From positions 224,880 through 288,879 of the forward strand of contig JAAOMT010000639.1 of NCBI GenBank assembly GCA_016748015.1: a stretch of 64,000 nt of DNA, written 5' to 3'. Position numbers and translations under genes: made by a program. Below, in pieces: positions 25,135 to 36,326 of the stretch. Numbering within the stretch: the first letter of the stretch is position 1; every line of letters starts with the position of its first letter. The stretch comes from Geosiphon pyriformis (taxonomy: Eukaryota > Glomeromycota > Glomeromycetes > Archaeosporales > Geosiphonaceae). The notes under the pieces are model-generated. The model did no database searches. It saw only the letters and a list, made by a program, of their open reading frames with translations, and had not been told where the DNA came from.

Positions 25135-26344
25135 ATGAAAAATTTTCAAACTCTTTGGTGGTATCTGCTCTTCTTGATATTGGCCTATGTGTTATCAGGT
25201 TCACTGGTGAATCCTGCGACTGGGAAAATTCCAATAACAGATGAAAAATTTCGCGATATGCTGGCAAACAATGCTTTTCATGCAAGTCAAGCTGCATGTA
25301 TTAAGAATGAGCAAAAAAAATTATCTCCTGAAATTCATAGTTAACTATTTTTAATTCATTTCAATTGTGATTAAAAAATTGAAACTTAGAAAATTATAAT
25401 ATTGTTAAATTTTAGTGGAAATCCCAAAAGATTCAAGTCCACAACAAATCATATGGACCTTGTCTTACAAAGAAGAAACTTCAATTTGGCTTGGGAAAAA
25501 GTCAATTTTGGTTCCTTATCCACATGTACCAGGTGGATTAGTAGATGAGAAAGATTTTAAGTCATGGTTAAAAGCTCAAGAAAGATTTCTCAGCATAATA
25601 AAAAAAGTTCTTTTGAAACCTAACTTTTATAATATGAGACATCTTTTTACATTTAATGGGTTTGGGACAGGTGGAGGTAAGTCTTACTTTTTAATTTTTT
25701 AATTTGAATTATTTCTAATCTCTCGACCATTTCAATTTCAGTTTACGCCGTTTACGCAGCATTAATATTCGCAGTCACATATCACACATTACCAATAGTA
25801 ATCACATTCGGTAAACCACGAATGGGGAACATGGAATTTGCTCAATTTGTTGAAACTCAAATCATTCATTATCGTGTCACTTACCGTGACGATTCTACCC
25901 CAAGCTTCCCGGAAGTGGGGTTCTCTTCCGTTAGTAACCAAAAATTTAACTTCATTCCATTAAGTAGAGAGTATTGGATTCCATATCAAGACCAATGTGA
26001 ATGTTCCTCCGAATCAGTAGAAAAAGACCGAACAAAAGTTGTATTTGTTTATGAATGTTTTTCTAAGAGGTCATTAAAACCACATCGGGTAAGTGAGCGC
26101 GTTTGGGATTTCAATAAAAAAAAGGACTCCCTCTATTGCCACCCTTTGTATTTCAAAATTAATTTTTTTTATATATTTTATTTATGCAAAGTATTGTAAT
26201 GCGGGTTGGAGAAAACGAATAGACAAACGAATAAGATTGGGTATGAGACGAATAAGTGAAAGGGAGCAAGTAATAAAAATGCGCCAAAATTTTGACCATT
26301 TCGGACCTTATTTCGGTTATATAATGGGGCAATGTCCTGTTTAA
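25135..26344 (+). CDS. Secreted class-3 lipase-like protein, nucleophile Ser replaced
   Basis: Four exons are supported by frame continuity and GT-AG introns: 25135-25339, 25416-25676, 25742-26088 and 26192-26344, giving 321 residues. Introns are 76, 65 and 103 bp; the second and third start GTAAGT. Residues 1 to about 24 form a hydrophobic signal peptide. The lipase-3 fold is marked by the strand around WTLSYKEET, then NGFGTGGVYA (149-158), ITFGKPRMGN (176-185), YRDDSTP (203-209) and FDHFGPYFG (305-313). By family knowledge the triad is Ser-Asp-His, with Ser in GxSxG. Here the elbow reads GFGTG, so position 152 is Gly. Asp206 and His307 are in place. There is no stop or frameshift, in contrast to the surrounding elements. 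It is probably a catalytically altered or dead lipase-like secreted protein; an oxidase or esterase function is not supported. Confidence 0.85.
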
Positions 26345-26430
26345 AATTTCTGGGAATCTTGATTGCATAATGAATAATTATCTCATGAGAAGCACCTTCT
26401 TGATATTTTAACATTAATGTCTATTTTTAA

Positions 26431-26436
26431 AATAAA
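26431..26436 (+). terminator. Candidate poly(A) signal of the lipase-like gene
   Basis: AATAAA lies 87 bases after the stop codon. It is the first canonical hexamer downstream, although such hexamers are common in this AT-rich DNA. Confidence 0.35.
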
Positions 26437-26439
26437 TTT

Positions 26440-28150
26440 TTTAAATTTTTTAAATAATACAGATTTAAAACAATTAAAAGTTGCGTTAAAAGCATTTTTT
26501 TCTTTAACAAAAAGTTTTTTTTTTAGTTAAAATTTATTTAAGCAGCATAATAATGTTATTAATTAAAATTTAGCTCAAAATTATTATTTAATTTAGCACG
26601 AATTGCTATTTTACAAATTATATTAATAATTTATTATTGTTAGCACAATTTTTCAAATTTTATATTAATTTACAAGTATAATTAAATATTGTGATTAAAT
26701 TATATAGTACTCTAAAACATATAACAATAAGATTACAAGCAGTTTAAACAAAATATAAAATAATTTAAATAAAATTTAAACAGTTTAAGTAAAAATTAAA
26801 GCAAAAAAAAAACTTTTTATTTTTTCATTTTTATGACCACATTTAAAACAAAGAATAAAAAAAGTTGCTTTTTTTTTTATATTGTTTTTAATATTTTTAA
26901 TGTCTTAAAAGCCTTTTTAGAAATAAAAGCAGTTAAATAATATTTTTCTAAAGTGCTTTTTTTAAGTAATAAAAACACAAACCAGTTTTTAATTACTGGA
27001 AAAACATTATTTTTAGCTTTAAGTAAAAGTTTCTTCCAAGCAATTAACTAAAAACAGTTCTAGTGTAATTGTTATTTTTACAAAAAATTAATAACCAAGT
27101 TATTTTCTTTAAACCAATTTTTTTTTATTGCTATTTAAATAATTAAAAAAGCAAAATAACTTATTTTTTTTTTCAAGCTTAAAACAATCAATGTTTTTAA
27201 AATACCAGAGAAATTTGTTTTTTTTGGTATTTTTTAAAGCATTATTTTTGATTTAAAGTCTGTCTTTTTTTTTGAAAAAAATAAATTATAGTTTTTTTGG
27301 TTTTTTAGTATTTTTATTAATTTTGTTGTAATTTCACTAATTATAATATTGTTACCAAAAATTCTTGCTTTTAAAAATGGTTATTTATTGATAATAATCT
27401 CAAATTTATTACTTATCTATTGCTGTTAAAATTTTGATCCAATTCTATTAATGTAATATATTTTATAAAATGTTTTAAAAAAATAATATCTAAATTCAAG
27501 TTTTTTAAACAATTACTATCTTGTTTTAAATATAAAATATCGTTAATGATAATAATTTAAGTCTTAAAAAATTAGTTAAATCCATTAAAACTATTTATTT
27601 ATTAATTTTTAATGAATTTTATTGGCTTTTTTTTAAAGTATAAAACTTAATAATAAAATGTTTTAATTTTATAAATCTTTAAAAGTATTTTTTTTTAAAT
27701 AATAACAAAACTTATTTTAAATTCAGTATCTTAAAATAATTAATGTATTAAAAATTAGTAGTTAATTAATTATAAGATTATTAAATTTTAATAAAAAGAA
27801 TTAAAAATTTTTTTTTAATTAATTATTTTTAGTTAAAAAAAAATTGTTGAATTTTTATTTTAAATATAAGAATTATTATTATATTAAATATTTATTAAAA
27901 AATATATTAATTAAAAAAAAGTTTTTCTTTTATACTAATATTTATTGTATTAATTTATGATTTTTAACTTTTAGTTTTATTAAAATATTTGTTAATGTCT
28001 TGTAAATTAATATATAATTTCAATAAACTATTTAATATTTTAAAAAACTTTAATTAATTTTAATCTAAACTGCTTAAGTTTTAGTCTAAAATATTCTTGT
28101 ATTTAAAATTTAAAGTTTTATATGTTTAATTATACTATTTTGTATTAATT
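26440..28150. other. AT-rich spacer, no gene supported
   Basis: About 1.7 kb with very low GC and many homopolymer runs. A few phrases (for example near 27010 and 27200) faintly recall the - strand of the LINEs, but no domain can be placed. Confidence 0.45.
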
Positions 28151-30460
28151 TAACATGAAAATTAAAATCAGGAATCTATTCTTTGTCTCCTTAATTTTAT
28201 GACCACAACCAGAGCTAAGAGTAAAAAGGCTGCACCTGATATCTGTCCTAAGATATCTAATAAAATTTCAACCAGAGGAGCTCTTTCTGTTGTAGAAACA
28301 ACTAGGCAAAACGTTTTAGAAGCCTTCCCCTTACCCAGTAATCGTGAGAAACTGCCTTTGGTAGCCACTGAATCAACTTCCCTATCTTTGGCTGGTTTTT
28401 CACCAGTCAAAGTTCCTTCAAAGAGACACACTTGGATTAGTCCCAGTATTGCCTCCACCCCGACTAAGAGCCCAAAAGTTTTTAATAATAGACCAGTAAA
28501 TAAGCTGGTCTTCCCTTCTATAGACTCAACACCTGGTGCTTCTGGCACTACCTCTTCAAAAAAATGGTCAAAAAGACCAAAAGTTCAGAAAGGTGGGAGC
28601 AGTCGCTTGCCTCTGCTATTGTCATACTGAACCCCTTTGTGGTTCCCAATGAGATCCTAGATGAGATCTTAGTAGCATTATTCGGCATGTTGTCTAAGAT
28701 AGGCCAAAATCAACCACTGGCTGTATTGCCAAATGTGGTGTCTTCCGGCAGATCATCACCAGTTTTAAAAGCAAAACAATCTTCTTCTGTAGGGTTACCT
28801 GTTCTTGAGAACTGGGCTGATCAAATGGAAACTGATTCATCTCCTCCTCTAGTTTCTGGTGCTACTTCTGATAGTGCTTGGGAAACTATTCCTAGTCATC
28901 AAAGATTTGCTGGGTGAGTGGCCTCCACTCTGGTGTCTGGTGCTACTTTCAAGACCAAATTGGCTCATGTTAAGACTGTTTTTCAGTCTGTGCATGGTTT
29001 TTTGGGTGCCAAATCTATTTCAAAAGACAATATAAAGCTTTTCTGTATGGAGTTTGCTTCTCAACAGTCTTTGGAAGCTGCGTTTCTGGTTGAGCTTACA
29101 AGCTCTGTTCGTTTGGCCACACTCAAAATTGCCAAGTCTTTGGTGGTTTCTGAATTTGGTTCTTCTTCTGCTGCTGTTGTGCTGCGTGATGTACCTTTGG
29201 GTGTGTCTGCTGCTGACATTAAGTTGGCTCTCAGTGTGTTTGGTAGTGTCACTCGTGTTGTGCTAAAGCCTGCTGGCATTTGGCAGTATGTGGTGGTTTA
29301 TTTTGAAAAGTTGGACTCTGCTGTGTCTGCCTTGAAGCATTGGTCAGTCTTGGTGGGCAAGAATAGTGTTAGAATCCTCCCTCTGGTAAATCAAAATGAG
29401 ACTATTTTGTCTCATGATAAGTTTAAGGCCAAATTGGTCAACCTTCCCCCTGGTTGTACTGTCTTTAAAATCAATGATATAATTTCTCAGATTGGTGGTC
29501 GAACATGTTTCATCTCTCATTCTTCTGATTCTGGTCATTGTTTCCAGTTTGCTTTGGTTACATTTGGCTCTCAAGATGATTTGGATTCTGCTGTAGTCAA
29601 AACTGGTACTCTAAGAAAATGCCGTATCTGGTGGGAAACTCTTGGTTGCTGGCGCTGCTTTAGGTGTCAAGAAATGGGCCATCTAGTCATAGATTGCAAG
29701 ATTTCTCCACCCCCCACTCCCAAGGTTCCCAAGATTTTTAAGTCTCATTTTGTGGGTTCTGCTTCATATGCCAAGACTGCTGCTCCTTCTGGTTTTTCTG
29801 AGTTTCCTCCTTTGGTGGCTCTTTTGGCTGCTTCTGTTGTTGATCCTGCTGTTGGTTCTAGATTGGACTCTTTGGAAAAGCAGATTTCGGATTTGGCTGC
29901 TCTGGTTAAGTCTATTGTTGAGCCTGTTGGTTTTTTGGTTGCTTTGGTGTCTCGTCTTCTTAATGATAATGCTGCTAAGACTGTTTAGATCGAAAAGGAT
30001 CTCATTTCTATGAAGAGTGCTGCTAACAATTTTTCTAATCTCTTGGTTGGGGTCTTCAAGGACATTGCTTGTCTTAGATCTGAGGTTGACTTTGGTGATA
30101 TGAATTATGATGGTATGCTGGCTGCTAAGCCCTTTTTTTTAAGTGAGGACACTATTGAGCGTGTTATTGCTTTGTGGCATATGTCTGGTGCTGAAACCAG
30201 AGGCAATATTGAGTCTACTAGATTGTTTCTTAGTGAGTTTATTTTTGACTCTAGGAATCTGAATGGTATCATTGAGAGAATTCGTGGGTTGGGATTATTT
30301 CTACCTACTTCTGATTCAGTGTAGTGAGTCCTTGATTGGGCCGAGTGTCTGATCACATGTAGAAAATGCATGATTTACATCTATAATGTAATCCCTTCTG
30401 TGGTATCATAGTTTAGGTGGTATTTGGGTCTCGCTCGTTAAAATATAATAAAAAAAAAAA
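28151..30460 (+). mobile_element. Element H: ORF1-only LINE relative with LINE-type 3' tail
   Basis: A sharp rise in GC at about 28150 opens a 2.3-kb unit. It contains one long gene of the LINE ORF1 type and, directly after its stop, a 3' UTR homologous to that of LINE J: TGATCACATGTAGAAAATGC compared with TGGTCACGTGTAGAAAGCAC, then CTCGCTCGTTAAAATATAAT and a poly(A) run at 30450-30463. No endonuclease, RT or RNase H sequence lies between ORF1 and the tail. The unit is therefore a deletion derivative or, more interestingly, a non-autonomous family mobilised in trans. The 5' end and target duplication are uncertain because the flanks are A-rich. Confidence 0.8.
28199..30324 (+). pseudogene. 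ORF1-type protein of element H (RRM-like, CCHC knuckle)
   Basis: The N-terminal 120 residues or so are low complexity and basic. From about 28918 come RRM-like folds: AAVVLRDVPLGVSAADIK followed by VVVYFEKLDSAVSAL. A second similar unit follows, then the knuckle CFRCQEMGHLVIDC (C-X2-C-X4-H-X4-C) at 29656-29697. The C-terminus has heptad-like leucines (LEKQISDLAALVKSI) suggesting a coiled coil. This matches type-II LINE ORF1 proteins, which bind RNA and assemble particles. Breaks are a frameshift in the A run near 28560, a TGA at 28915-28917 (probably TGG), and a TAG at 29986-29988 (probably CAG). The frame then stays open to the stop at 30322-30324. Confidence 0.8.
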
Positions 30461-30488
30461 AAATTAAAACATTATATTATTAATAATC

Positions 30489-33231
30489 TTAATAAAAATT
30501 TTATTATTATTAAGCTTTTAATAAATAAAATCCAATTACTATCTAGTACACAAAGCCAAATTAAGTAGTCTAACCTAGATGCAACTCATGCATTTCCTAT
30601 ATGTAACAACACGAGAGTTATAATCTAAATCTGTGAAAAAAAGACAGGGCCATTGATGACCAAAACTAATAGCAAAAGATTCGATAACACTAAACATTCT
30701 AACTACTTTCTCTGACAATAAAGATTTGATACAACATAACAAACCCAAAACCAAACCATTATTACCAACCAAACCTGCTTTTTCTATATCCACCCTATGT
30801 TTACACTTCACCAGCCAAATTTTAGAGCAATGCAGTTTAGCCAACCACCTAATAAATTCAATAATTATGCAAAAAGTCTTTTTTTTTCCATCAAAAACAT
30901 CAACAGCTTTCATGCATTAATTTCAAAGCACAAACTCTTTACACAACACAGAATACAAATCCACATCTGAAGAGCACTAACCAAGAGTCTGCAAAACAGC
31001 AAAAAAAAACAGGTCATTGACACCCAACAAAGAAGTCCAAAACACAACAGCTTTAGCCAAAACTTTTCCCCAAATCCCAGCATCCGATACACAAATAAAA
31101 ACATGATCAAGCAGTTCCACCTTACTACACACCAAACACAACACACCAGGATACTTTCTATTATATAATCTCTTCCTAACCATGACAGGCAGCCATTGTT
31201 GTACCATTTTCATTAGATATGTATACAAATCAGAAGATCCCTAACTAGTAAAGCCAGCAAGCATATAAAAGTCAAGATGCCACACCTTAGCCATAGCACT
31301 TCAGTCCACACACCTCATCAGGTCACTTAGAATAATGTTTTGGCCAGGACCAGCCTCCCAATGAGCATGATAAATAGACTGGAACACATCCCTAACAAAA
31401 TAATAGACATTGCCAAATACAGCTGTGGCTTCAGCCACTAGAAAACATTCATGCACTCTTATAGGCAAAGACAACTTAAAACATGTAGCACAACCAGCAG
31501 CAGCATCAGCTTCCACATTATCTATAACCCCAGAATGGCCCTTGATTTTCACCCACTTTACACTAAGATTTTTATCTCTAATCAAATTAAAAATGTAACA
31601 TCTTTCTATTCAGCATGGAACATGAAAATCCAGCACAGCTAAAAACATTTCAAACACACATGTATCAATAGCAGTCTGACTGTTAAGATACAATACCACT
31701 ATACAAGAGAATGAGATGCACTCCAATACCAAAGCAACTACCTGTAACTCAGATAAAGTAGATGACAACAGACTTTGAACTTTAACACCAACACTCAGAT
31801 TTACAGAAGGAAAATATGCAGTCATACTGCCAGCAACATTAGTAGTTCTAGCATTTCTCAAAAAACCATTTGTGTAGATGTCAAACAAACCAGACTATAT
31901 CTCATGTAAATCACTCCAAACATTAGAGAACTTCACAGAATTCAAAACATCCAGCTCAGGTAGAAGACCACTTCCAGCAGAGACAACCAATAAAAAGTTC
32001 ACATTCAGCAAAAATTTTGAAACAGTCACAAACCAGAAAGAAACAGGGCCTTTAGAATCTAACTTCTTTCAATGACAAAAGATCTTCTAATCCATTATGT
32101 GACCTTTTTTATCAACCAGTCTATTACTAAAAGTGACACCAAAATGTTTTAATGAACAAACCAAGCTAAAGTAAAGAGCATTTTTCAACACAAATAATAT
32201 AGGAAATGCATCAGGACTATAAAAGGCACTTGGCAGATTGTTAGCTAAAGATAGCTTATTATCCAAAAAAATCTTAACCACACTAGCCAAAAAATTGTTC
32301 ACAGAACTAACATGTAACTTAACAGAAAACTGCAAGGGGTTCAATAGAGCCCAGCCCAGAATCTGCAAATCCAAAAATCTATGATTGAATAAACACCCAA
32401 AAATGCCAGAAGCATTGGAAAATGAAATCACAGCAGTTAATTTACACTCTGACTGCACTTGCTCAAAAGATTTTAGGCCATATAACAAGAGATAATATAA
32501 CACTTCGACTGGAAAATTATGTAGCAAATGTGCTTTAGACCTAAGATTTTTCTAAACCATAGTGTCCCACTTGTGGCAAACCCCCAATGAAACAAAATTA
32601 AACTGGGTCTTATAGATAACAATTGGCTATAGAACAGCCGAAACCAAATAAGAGAACTGCTTGTCAGTAATAACTTTTTTGAGCACCATATTGGCAAAAA
32701 AGTGCACATTTGAATAAGCTTTGGCCACACTTGGCTTAAACAACCCTTCAATAGACAAAAAAATACCCAAGTATCTATAAGCCTCACTCTTTCTAGCTAT
32801 TGAAATTGGCTGACCACTTATGCTCAAAGAAGCCACCTTAACACCCTAATTAATAAGAATAGCCACAGTCTTTTCATTGTTAATAGAAATATTATTAATT
32901 GCAAAAAACTTACTAGCAATATTCAGAGCATACTGCATCAATGCTTGACAATCATTAATCCAAATTGTATTATCCACAAATGCACCTGCAGCAAAAAAGA
33001 AAGATAATCCACCACTAGTCTTAATTCTACCAGTTTTTGCTACAAACTTAGTGTCAATTCAATAACTACACAAATGCTTATACCTCTTAACTTTGCATAA
33101 AAGAGAATCATAAAAAATCTTCCAAAGAAAAGGTGAAAAGACCTCATCTTGATCCAAGCCATTACACACTCTGTATCCATCAGTAAGGCTGAAATCAGTC
33201 ATAACTCTATTAATTTTATCACCATGTATGC
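30489..33231 (-). mobile_element. LINE I, 3' half (left of the Ty3 insertion)
   Basis: This is the 3' part of a - strand LINE running to an A-rich degenerate tail at about 30489-30520. The 3' UTR aligns with those of J and L: AAATGCATGAGTTGCATC and ATTGGATTTTATTTATTAAA on the - strand. An imperfect target repeat, TTAATAATCTTA near 30479 and TTAATAATATCTTA near 47473, flanks the whole LINE once the Ty3 element is removed. Confidence 0.85.
30575..33231 (-). pseudogene. LINE I ORF2, C-terminal half (RT fingers/palm to RNase H and end)
   Basis: It continues the RT from INRVMTDFSLTDGY at the Ty3 junction. The active site at 32969-32980 reads FVDN where LINE J has FVDD. SEAYRYLGIFLS follows at about 32740-32785. 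RNase H runs from about 31890 to 31490, with the INGHSGV-type loop reading VKIKGHSGVIDNVEAD and the first acidic strand reading IYTNGF (Asp to Asn). The region after RNase H contains KRLYNRKYPGVLCLVC and DHVFIC, the C-terminal zinc finger. All open pieces lie in one frame and are separated by stops only. The end of ORF2 has run into the 3' UTR through a small deletion. Confidence 0.85.
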
Positions 33232-34106
33232 TGTTATTCATAGAAAAAAAAAACAGATATAGAAAAATAGAAGACCAATAGAAGAATAGTAATTAGCATA
33301 TAAGCACATTGCTTAGCAATATGGAGCAATGTCAAAAAGTATGGCACATTGCTCAGCAATGTGGAGCAATGTCAGAAATCATGGCACATTGCTCAGCAAT
33401 GTGGAGCAATGTTAAGAAAATATGGCACATTGCTTAGCAATATGAACATTGCTTGAGAAATTATAGCACATCACTTGGGAATGTGAGTGATTTTATAGAA
33501 CCCAAATTATGTATATATAGTGGTAGCATTAGAAGTAGAAAAGACAGACCTCTCAGTTTAGATTTGATCTAAGCAACCTTCCATTCACAAATATCAATAA
33601 ATAATTATTCACCATTTTAATCTACTCTTCACTATCAACACTTCATGTTGATAGTAAGTAATACTTAACCACACGAGAACAATAGCTCTTGATCATGGCT
33701 ATTGACAGGATACTAACTTGCAATTGCTTTTGTTTATTTCTTTATTTTTTCTTTTATTTTTCTTTGATTTGTCATTTCGTTGGTTTTACTAAACTGATTA
33801 AAAATTAAGCACTGAGTTATTGACATCAAGAATAGCCTGACCCCAAAGGAAGGGTATATGAATTGAGAATTTAAGGATAGCTTACCAGAAGGGCATCTCT
33901 GCCAAGATTACTGGCCATCACACTGAGAAAAAAATTTGATAAAACTGCAGTTTTGAGAGACTATGAAAAAGACAATACTTGAATCTCTGTTCATTATACA
34001 AAGGACTCCACAATAAAACTTTCAAATATTAACACCAAAATACCAACCAAGCACCAAGTTACAGATTTGTTATTTGATTTGAGACCCCAAATAATCATCT
34101 GTAACA
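33232..34106 (+). repeat. 5' LTR of Ty3 copy B
   Basis: 875 bp with ends TGTTATTCATAG and CATCTGTAACA. U3 holds an array of hairpin-forming units (33304-33475), then the TATA-type box (33512-33519) with TGGTAGCATTAGAAGTAG after it, and a CAATAAATAATTATT poly(A)-type signal near 33590. It differs from the 3' LTR at many sites, mostly transitions, so the insertion is not recent. Confidence 0.95.
33304..33475 (+). repeat. Hairpin-unit tandem array in U3 of the 5' LTR
   Basis: Units of about 40 bp start at 33304, 33344, 33384 and 33425. Each contains CACATTGCTCAGCAATGTG or a close variant, a near-perfect inverted repeat with 8-bp arms, followed by GAGCAATGTCA. The array lies just upstream of the TATA box. 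It probably holds binding sites or forms cruciforms; this role is inferred. Confidence 0.85.
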
Positions 34107-34124
34107 TTTGGTGCTCCCTGTGAG
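34107..34124 (+). promoter_or_regulatory. Candidate primer-binding site of copy B
   Basis: TTTGGTGCTCCCTGTGAG follows the 5' LTR directly. The part from TGG (34109) would pair with a tRNA 3' end finishing in GGGAGCACCA. The tRNA identity was not assigned. Copy C has lost most of this site. Confidence 0.6.
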
Positions 34125-34169
34125 ATATAATCTTACAGAGAACCAGCACCAATTACACTCATTCCAAAA

Positions 34170-35951
34170 GTGGCAGAATCAAAAAGTATAGGAGCAAACC
34201 ATTTAGAATTCACAAAATTCTTATTTCAATACTACTGTCAACACTTAGGATTAAACCAAAATCATATATCAGCAGAATCTGCCTTCAATTTCTATGTCAA
34301 TGAAAGAATTGCATATTTGTTAGGAACACCAGTAAACACTGAATCAGCAAGAGAAACTTTTTACCATGAATTAATCCAAAACACCAGCCTACCAACAAAT
34401 TATAATTTCACATCCATTATTACTAAGATTAATAAAGAAATTGAACATCATACACAACAAAGATATCCAATCACTTATGCTAATAAAGGCAAAGAAAAAT
34501 TACAAACACCAGCAGTGACACCAAAACAAATACAACCACCCACTTGGAAGAAAACCAGAGTTGAATCACCAACAAATCCATCATACTACTATATACTTGG
34601 AAGCACTATCAACATTACATCAACAGGCGCATTCACATCACACATGACATCAACCTTTGAATGATTCCCATTTCAGAGTAAACAAAGGAAAGAAGATCTT
34701 CTAAGACCATATGGCATGTATTTTGAAGGATTTAAGTTCTGATTACCAATGCCATCAGGACTTCAATCTCTACCATCCCAACCAGATTTCAGAACCGTGA
34801 GTTCCTGGGAAGTAACAGAATTGGAGGAAGAACAAAAAAAAGAGGAAGAAGAATCTAAAGATCAAGAATTTACTTACCAGAACCTAATCCCAGAAAACCT
34901 GAACATTGAAACTCCAAATTTCCAGACTTAGCAAAATCTAAATTTAGAAAATCTGGAAATTGAAACTCTGAATTTTCAAACACAGCCAAATCAGAACGAC
35001 TGAAACTCCGACTTAATTAATCAACAAAACTTACTTTCTGGAATCATCATTAATCAGCCACTAGCCGAATCTATATAACAGCCACCCCAACAACCACTTC
35101 AACAAATTCATCAGCTGCCTGTACTATAATAACAACAACAAATGGCATATGCACTAATTGCGAAGCTTGATAAATTCACTGGTAAAAAAAATGATGCCCA
35201 AGTCTGGCTAAATGATGTAGCTAAAGCAATTACAGCCAATAACTGGGATAATACTAGAGCCATGCAAGCAATTTTTTACTTTCTTCAGAACATCACCGAT
35301 GCATGGTACCAAAGCCTTGCCATCAAAACCCAAAATTTTAATGAATTCAAAACCAAATTCTTAAGATACTTTAGTAATAATAATAGCATCAACAAGTTAG
35401 CCAACACCTTCACCACAATTAAACAAGGGGAAACTGAAGCAGTTACTACTTACTTGGGACAGTTCTACAAGAACCTATGCCAAATTCAAGTAATCCAAGC
35501 TGACTATTTTACAGTGCCACAAATTTTAAACCAGTTTATCTATGGGTTGCACAGTAGCATTCTCCAATGCGTATATCCAATACATTCACAAACTCTCCAG
35601 AACGCAGTTACCAATGCACGAGATTTCGAAACAGCTAAACTAGAAGCCAATCATGCTCAAGCCATAAATCTGGTCATAAATAGATTGTCTGAATTGGATT
35701 CTAAATTGAAACAATTAAGTAATTCAATTAATCAGAAATTGGAAGGATACTTAGCTGACAATCATGCAATATATCAACTACCACAATGACACAATAATTC
35801 TGGAAACACAGATCATTTCCAGAATCAGTTGCATCCAACATCCTCGACCAATTAACAGTGGTAGCTGGAAATGCATATTTGCCACTATTGTGGTAGACAA
35901 GAACATTTGCAATTTGAATGTCAAAAAAGGATAAGCAACCAGAGATCAGTT
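34170..35951 (+). pseudogene. gag of Ty3 copy B (capsid and zinc knuckle)
   Basis: Three open stretches in one frame (34170-34664, 34749-34931, 35142-35789) make a long gag. The N-terminal part has NHLEFTKFLFQYYCQHLGL. The middle is acidic and Q/N rich, with an 18-residue repeat (NLIPENLNIETPNFQT and NLNLENLEIETLNFQT, from about 34878). The retrotransposon gag domain is at 35142-35700, with AKLDKFTGKKNDAQVWL and AWYQSL. The knuckle CHYCGRQEHLQFEC (C-X2-C-X4-H-X4-C) is at 35880-35921. The frame opens at GTG with no in-frame ATG before the upstream stop at 34128-34130. Stops at 34662 and 35787 (CGA to TGA) break it. Confidence 0.85.
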
Positions 35952-36326
35952 AATTAGTATCAAAATTCTGATCACCGACTACAAACTCAGAATTATATCA
36001 GTAATCAATCAAATTCAGCTCTATATCAACAAGATTATCTACCTATAATACAGCCAATATATCAAACACCAATGACACAGCAATTATACTCACTTCCAAT
36101 TTATTAGTTTCCAGCAGCAATTTATCAACTGCAATCTCAACCCAATTATCAGCAGCAGTCTCAGGTAAATTATCTGTCTCAACAACATCAAACACTGCCA
36201 CAGAACTTACCTCAAAACAGAACTCAAAGACCAAGATTAACACAGCAAAGCTGGAGATTGTCAATAGTAGTCCATCAATTGATCCCCAGTTTCACGGCAC
36301 AACTATCAGGATTTTGACCATAGAAT

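Noticed and set aside
25135-26344. Lipase-like gene as recent bacterial transfer
   Set aside because: It has three spliceosomal introns and a eukaryotic layout, and nothing in the sequence indicates transfer.
28151-28170. AATTAAAA near 28160 and 30463 as the target duplication of element H
   Set aside because: It is A-rich, overlaps the poly(A) run, and an alternative (ATTTAACAT near 28148 and ATTAAAACAT near 30463) is equally plausible.
29054-30013. Leucine and tryptophan rich frames overlapping element H
   Set aside because: They are shifted-frame shadows of the ORF1 gene, which carries the recognisable RRM and CCHC motifs.
33304-33475. Regularly spaced repeats that might be taken for a CRISPR array
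   Set aside because: The units are contiguous, without unique spacers, lie in an LTR and occur again in the other LTR.
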